Positions 7,204 through 10,298 of a DNA stretch of 10,298 nt are shown here, piece by piece (the stretch's first letter is position 1; the number at the start of each line of letters is the position of its first letter). Origin of the DNA: CAYMSF01 sp964542255 (lineage in GTDB: Bacteria; Verrucomicrobiota; Lentisphaeria; Victivallales; Victivallaceae); assembly GCA_964542255.1 (NCBI GenBank), contig CAZITV010000079.1, positions 1-10,298 on the forward strand, read 5' to 3'. The translations under genes were made by a program, and so were the position numbers. Under the pieces are notes generated by a model. The model was given only the letters and a program-made list of their open reading frames with translations. It had not been told where the DNA came from and made no database searches.

Positions 7204-7737
7204 ATGAATTCAAAAGAGATGTATGATTTTTCGATTTTGCGTGATTTGCGCAAACGGGAAAAATTGAACATTGCGGATGTTTCCAGGCAGAGCGGGGTAT
7301 CCGCCTCGGTTATTTCGAAGCTGGAGCGCAATCAAACTACCGCTGAATTGGATACATTGTATAAACTGAGCCGGGTTTTCGGCATCAACACCGCTGATTT
7401 GATTGCCCTGGCGGAAACCAGTATGGCGCACCGTACCAATGCCAGACAGCACCTCTCTGACGGATTTGTTTTTAAAGAGGTTATTTATGGCAATGTGCGC
7501 TGCCTTTACGGCAAAGCTTCAGCGGGGGCAAAAGTATCCCGTCCGCATCTGCATCGCGACGACTATGAGGTTTGCTGGGTTGTCAAAGGCAAGGTTGCAT
7601 TCTATCTGCCCAATGAAAAATTTGAGCTGCGCGGCGGGGAGGCGGTGCAATTTGACGCACTGCTGGAGCATACTTATGAAGCTTTGGATGACAGTGAAAT
7701 TATAATTTTACATATCCGCAAAGAAAAACGATTTTAA
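7204..7737 (+). CDS. XRE-family transcriptional regulator with C-terminal cupin sensor domain
   Basis: A 177-residue DNA-binding regulator. The N-terminal helix-turn-helix of the XRE/lambda-repressor type spans about residues 10-68 (IADVSRQSGVSASVISKLE, then LDTLYKLSRVFGI). The C-terminal cupin_2 barrel spans about 100-172 with a complete first cupin motif H115-x-H117-x4-E122-x6-G129. In the second motif H156 is retained, but the usual PxG is replaced. The metal-binding triad H115/H117/E122 plus H156 suggests that the barrel binds a metal or a small ligand as effector. The gene begins 18 bases after the FAD gene with only a weak purine-rich SD, so translational coupling is likely. Lying inside an operon of redox enzymes, it is probably the local regulator, sensing the pathway's substrate or intermediate. 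Whether it represses or activates cannot be told. Confidence 0.9.
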   Translation: MNSKEMYDFSILRDLRKREKLNIADVSRQSGVSASVISKLERNQTTAELDTLYKLSRVFGINTADLIALAETSMAHRTNARQHLSDGFVFKEVIYGNVRCLYGKASAGAKVSRPHLHRDDYEVCWVVKGKVAFYLPNEKFELRGGEAVQFDALLEHTYEALDDSEIIILHIRKEKRF

Positions 7738-7797
7738 ATACAAATGAGGTAATCTCAAAAGAATCTTGAAATTAGCTCAAAAACCGGAGAAATAATA

Positions 7798-9249
7798 ATG
7801 CCGCCAATCAATATTAGCAAAATCAGTTCACTGGATACACCAGAAAAATTCGCCGCCTATATTAGACAGCTTGGCATCAATCTAAATTTTGTGCCGCAAA
7901 TGCCTGCACCGGAACAGCAGGCTTTGGCAAAACCAGTCCGCTGTCATGGCCGTAATATCGGCAACCGCTGGGCAGTATTACCGATGGAAGGGTGGGATTG
8001 CCACGCTGACGGCTCCCCCAGCGAATTGACGGAACGCCGCTGGATCCGGTTTGGCCAAAGCGGGGCAAAACTGCTTTACGGCTGCGAAGCTGCCGCAATA
8101 ATGCCGTCCGGCAAAAGTAATACGCGGCAAATGATGATTAATGACCAAACCGTGGACAGCATTGCCGCATTACGGCAAAAGGTCGTTGCCGCCCATCACC
8201 AAAAATTCGGGCGCAGTGATGATTTGTTTGTCGGACTCCAATTGACGCATTCCGGACGCTTCTCACATCCGACCGATGACAAGGTGCTCGAATCCACCAT
8301 CGCATATCATAACCCGCTCCTTGATATTAAATTCGGCAATCAAAATACCCCGGTAGTTACTGACGAACAAATCGCGGAGATTATACAAAAATTTATTGAT
8401 GGTGCCCGGCTCTCCCGGCGCGCCGGCTTTGACTTTGTGGATATCAAACACGCCCACGGCTATCTCGGTCACGAACTGCTCAGCGCGGTTGACCGCCCCG
8501 GCAGATACGGCGGGTCTTTTGAAAACCGCACCAGATTTTTCCGGGAAATCGCCGAAGGCATCCGCAAAAATGTGCCGGATATCGCCATCTCATTGCGGTT
8601 GTCGCTGTTTGATTATATGCCCTATATGAAAGGACCAGACGGTCAGGGCATTCCGATGCAGGCCTCCGGCAGCTATAAATACGCTTTCGGCGGCGACGGC
8701 ACTGGTCTTGGTTATGATTTGACGGAAACTTTTCGCTTTATTGAAATGGTTAAGCAATGTGGTGTCGAGATGATTTGCACGACAGTCGGCAGTCCTTACT
8801 ACAATCCGCATATTCAGCGTCCCGCAGCATTCCCGGTCTGTGATGGATACACCATGCCCGAAGACCCGCTCATCGGTGTCGCCCGGCAAATCAACTGCGT
8901 CGCCGAAGTCAAAAAACGTTTCCCGGAAATACTATTGGTTGGTTCCGGCTATACTTATTTGCAGGAATGGCTGCCCAATGTCGGCGAATATGTGCTTCAA
9001 CACCATATGGCGGACTTCATCGGCATTGGGCGAATGGTGCTGGCTTACCCGGAAATTTGTGCCGATTCCCTGGCGGGAAAGCCGCTTGAACACCGCCGGA
9101 TTTGCCGCACCATCGGCGATTGTACCAATGCCCCACGCAACGGACTGATTTCCGGCTGTTACCCACTCGATGACTTCTACAAAAATATGACCGAAGCCTT
9201 AAAACTAAAAGAAATAAAAACTCAGCTTAAGAATAAACAGGGAAAATAA
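7798..9249 (+). CDS. Old Yellow Enzyme-family NADH:flavin oxidoreductase (FMN TIM barrel)
   Basis: A 483-residue cytoplasmic FMN enzyme, probably an ene-reductase or related NAD(P)H-dependent reductase. Barrel signatures in order: PMEGWDCHADG (62-72), QLTHSGRFSHP (148-158), HAHGYLGHELLS (218-229) with YGGSFENRTRFF (237-248), SLRLS (265-269), and the phosphate-binding IGIGRMVLAYP (408-418). In the active-site pair usual for the family (His followed three residues later by His or Asn), the first position appears to be Lys217, with His220 kept. Near the C-terminus C436, C442 and C454 keep the spacing of the 4Fe-4S motif of the trimethylamine dehydrogenase/2,4-dienoyl-CoA reductase group, but the second Cys is Ile439. 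The protein ends soon after, without the flavin/NAD domain of those enzymes. GGAGA lies 7 bases before the ATG. It is the last gene of the operon, 60 bases after the regulator. Substrate unknown. Confidence 0.9.
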   Translation: MPPINISKISSLDTPEKFAAYIRQLGINLNFVPQMPAPEQQALAKPVRCHGRNIGNRWAVLPMEGWDCHADGSPSELTERRWIRFGQSGAKLLYGCEAAAIMPSGKSNTRQMMINDQTVDSIAALRQKVVAAHHQKFGRSDDLFVGLQLTHSGRFSHPTDDKVLESTIAYHNPLLDIKFGNQNTPVVTDEQIAEIIQKFIDGARLSRRAGFDFVDIKHAHGYLGHELLSAVDRPGRYGGSFENRTRFFREIAEGIRKNVPDIAISLRLSLFDYMPYMKGPDGQGIPMQASGSYKYAFGGDGTGLGYDLTETFRFIEMVKQCGVEMICTTVGSPYYNPHIQRPAAFPVCDGYTMPEDPLIGVARQINCVAEVKKRFPEILLVGSGYTYLQEWLPNVGEYVLQHHMADFIGIGRMVLAYPEICADSLAGKPLEHRRICRTIGDCTNAPRNGLISGCYPLDDFYKNMTEALKLKEIKTQLKNKQGK

Positions 9250-9254
9250 CTCGT

Positions 9255-9287
9255 CCGGCGCCTAGGCCGTTAGATGCCTGGCGCGGG
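9255..9287 (+). terminator. Imperfect GC-rich hairpin after the OYE gene (possible weak terminator)
   Basis: CGCC (9259-9262) pairs with GGCG (9280-9283), and AGGC (9264-9267) pairs with GCCT (9276-9279), with T9263 bulged. G9258-C9284 and CC/GG at the ends extend the stem. It starts a few bases after the OYE stop codon, but no T-run follows. It could act as a Rho-dependent or mRNA-stabilising structure marking the end of the operon. Confidence 0.3.
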
Positions 9288-9302
9288 AATGCGTTATCAG
9301 GT

Positions 9303-9333
9303 TTGCAATCTGCGGTGGTTTGTGGTCTATTAA
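9303..9333 (+). promoter_or_regulatory. Weak candidate promoter for the lipocalin gene
   Basis: TTGCAA (9303-9308) and TATTAA (9328-9333) are separated by 19 bases, longer than optimal. A promoter here would place transcription start just before the palindrome at 9343-9355 and leave a short leader. The 126-base gap and the hairpin upstream argue for separate transcription of the lipocalin gene, but this box pair is not strong. Confidence 0.25.
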
Positions 9334-9342
9334 CTTTGCCGG

Positions 9343-9355
9343 TATTTGTCAAATA
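9343..9355. promoter_or_regulatory. Candidate operator: palindrome TATTTG-N1-CAAATA
   Basis: Six-base perfect arms surround a single central T. It lies immediately upstream of the lipocalin Shine-Dalgarno, where a bound repressor would block transcription or initiation. It uses the same hexamers as the palindrome at 4286-4300, but in swapped order and with another spacing, so the two are not the same site type by strict symmetry. Confidence 0.3.
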
Positions 9356-9364
9356 ATCAGCAGC

Positions 9365-9370
9365 AGGAGG
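9365..9370 (+). promoter_or_regulatory. Ribosome binding site AGGAGG that fixes the lipocalin start
   Basis: A full AGGAGG lies 5 bases before the ATG at 9376. An in-frame TTG at 9346 would add ten polar residues before the hydrophobic signal peptide and lies upstream of this site, so 9376 is the better start. Confidence 0.85.
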
Positions 9371-9375
9371 CGGGT

Positions 9376-9909
9376 ATGAAGTTTTGGTTATATTTAATGA
9401 TGGTTATCGGAGCGGCTGCAATGAGCGGCTGCTTTGGAGTAAAAAATAGTGCAAATTTACCGGTAGTAACTAATTTTGAATTACCACGTTATCTTGGGAC
9501 CTGGTATGAAGTGGTGCGCCTGCCGCACCATTTTGAACACGGTTTGGACAATGTTACCGCGACCTATTCAATGCGTGATGATGGCGGGGTCAATGTGCTG
9601 AATCGCGGCAGAACGGCTTCCGGCGTCTGGCGGGAGGCTAGGGGCAGGGCGTATTTTGTAGATAATGCTGATACCGGCCTGCTGAAGGTAACATTTTTTT
9701 GGCCGTTTTATGGCGAATACCGGATAGTGAAACTTGACCCGGATTACCGGTGGGCAGTGGTGACCAGTTCAACCACAAATTATTATTGGATATTGTCGCG
9801 GACACCGCAAATGGCGCCGGAAAAAATTGAGCAGTTAGTGTGTCAGGCGGCATTATCCGGATTTGTGACTTCGCAGTTTATCTATGTCAAACATGATGCA
9901 GTAAAGTAG
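9376..9909 (+). CDS. blc: Blc-like outer-membrane lipocalin lipoprotein
   Basis: A 177-residue lipocalin of the bacterial Blc family, which binds lipids such as lysophospholipids and sits on the outer membrane. The signal peptide (residues 1-18) is hydrophobic and ends in a lipobox MSGC, giving lipidated Cys19. The following Phe is not Asp, so by the E. coli Lol rule it would go to the outer membrane. Lipocalin signatures: RYLGTWYEV (38-46, with the invariant G-x-W), NVTATYSMRDDGGVNVLN (59-76), KVTFFWPFYGEY (104-115) and YYWILSRTP (136-144). These follow E. coli Blc closely in order and spacing. The start at 9376 is set by AGGAGG. It lies 126 bases after the OYE gene, with a hairpin between, and is probably its own unit. 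The function in this organism (membrane lipid recycling or stress) is inferred from the family. Confidence 0.93.
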   Translation: MKFWLYLMMVIGAAAMSGCFGVKNSANLPVVTNFELPRYLGTWYEVVRLPHHFEHGLDNVTATYSMRDDGGVNVLNRGRTASGVWREARGRAYFVDNADTGLLKVTFFWPFYGEYRIVKLDPDYRWAVVTSSTTNYYWILSRTPQMAPEKIEQLVCQAALSGFVTSQFIYVKHDAVK

Positions 9910-10298
9910 TGACCGGCGCAGCGGCAATGAGCAATTATATTGGGCAGCATTCTAAAAGATAGTAAAGATTGCAATCCGCAGGAGCTGGACAAGGTTCTTT
10001 TGAGTTTTCGTGCAGAAGTTAATTCGTTTTTAGTAATTGTTTGCTTAATTCTTTATTTGTTAAAAGCTATTCTTCGCATTTTCTTTTATCTGATGCCATT
10101 CCGTATAATCCCGACGCCAATGAGTTGATACACTCTTCTGGCCTGCTGTCCAAATATGAATACTTCTGCTGAGAAAAATAAATAGTGGACGTACCGGATT
10201 TCTGGTTTTGTAAAATGACTTCAGTGAAGAGGTTGCTAGATGCTCTCGGCTGAAATCCTTCCGCACAGGCTACCTGTCAAAAAGTCTGGAGAAAATAT
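9910..10298. other. Intergenic or unassigned region at the right edge
   Basis: No recognisable gene is visible. Two short frames exist. One is a TTG-started plus-strand frame (9940-10128, 62 codons, hydrophobic middle, no ribosome binding site). The other is a GTG-started minus-strand frame (10060-10266, 68 codons, rich in basic and aromatic residues, TAG two codons upstream). Neither has a family signature I recognise. No clear terminator follows the lipocalin gene. A small 5-bp hairpin ACAGG/CCTGT lies at 10265-10277. Confidence 0.5.

Noticed and set aside
9247..9275. Integron attC-like site after the OYE gene (TAAC ... GTTAGAT)
   Set aside because: GTTAGAT fits the GTTRRRY core, but the upstream partner is not RYYYAAC, the element is far shorter than usual attC sites, no second core follows the lipocalin gene, and no integrase is present.
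9346..9375. TTG start for the lipocalin, 10 codons upstream
   Set aside because: It would put polar residues ahead of the signal peptide and lies upstream of the AGGAGG that serves the ATG at 9376.
9940..10128. 62-codon plus-strand hydrophobic small protein
   Set aside because: TTG start, no ribosome binding site, and the hydrophobic run comes from T-rich sequence. No recognisable family.
1..10298. CRISPR array, transposon, phage or defence system
   Set aside because: No regularly spaced repeats, transposase, integrase, nuclease or toxin-antitoxin genes were seen on either strand.

Overview
The window looks like chromosomal DNA of an anaerobic or facultatively anaerobic Gram-negative bacterium. 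Pyruvate catabolism runs through a full-length pyruvate:ferredoxin (flavodoxin) oxidoreductase, which points to anaerobic metabolism. A Blc-type lipocalin with a lipoprotein signal implies an outer membrane. Gene density is ordinary, and start sites mostly have purine-rich Shine-Dalgarno sequences. I cannot fix the phylum from sequence alone. The gene mix would fit the Lentisphaerota/PVC group or another anaerobic Gram-negative lineage, but this is a weak guess.

Layout. Positions 1-92 (minus) hold the first 30 codons of a gene running off the left edge. Its N-terminus carries the ADELIIANKE coiled-coil repeat typical of PAS/GGDEF/histidine-kinase sensor proteins. Positions 93-524 contain no supportable gene, but several short palindromes and a strong intrinsic terminator for the gene to the right. 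Positions 525-4037 (minus) encode the 1170-residue PFOR (nifJ). A 345-base divergent intergenic region (4038-4382) carries candidate promoters for both directions, a GC-rich hairpin and a CAAATA/TATTTG palindrome. On the plus strand follows a compact four-gene run: an SDR dehydrogenase (4383-5153), a cytoplasmic FAD protein of the fumarate reductase/succinate dehydrogenase flavoprotein superfamily (5215-7185), an XRE-cupin regulator (7204-7737) and an Old Yellow Enzyme-type NADH:flavin oxidoreductase (7798-9249). After a hairpin-rich gap comes the Blc-like lipocalin lipoprotein (9376-9909). The last 389 bases hold nothing convincing.

How the genes may work together. Spacings of 18 to 61 bases, a common strand and a single strong promoter upstream suggest that the SDR-FAD-XRE/cupin-OYE genes form one operon. 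It would be a small catabolic or reductive pathway controlled by its own small-molecule-sensing regulator. The three enzymes between them could interconvert alcohol/ketone and C-C/C=C bonds of one substrate. The substrate is not identifiable from sequence. This operon is the most interesting part of the window. Its FAD enzyme lacks residues needed for fumarate/succinate chemistry, and its OYE carries a non-standard active-site pair and a three-cysteine remnant (or variant) of the iron-sulfur motif without the usual C-terminal flavin domain. I see no CRISPR array, mobile element, phage gene, defence system, tRNA or rRNA.
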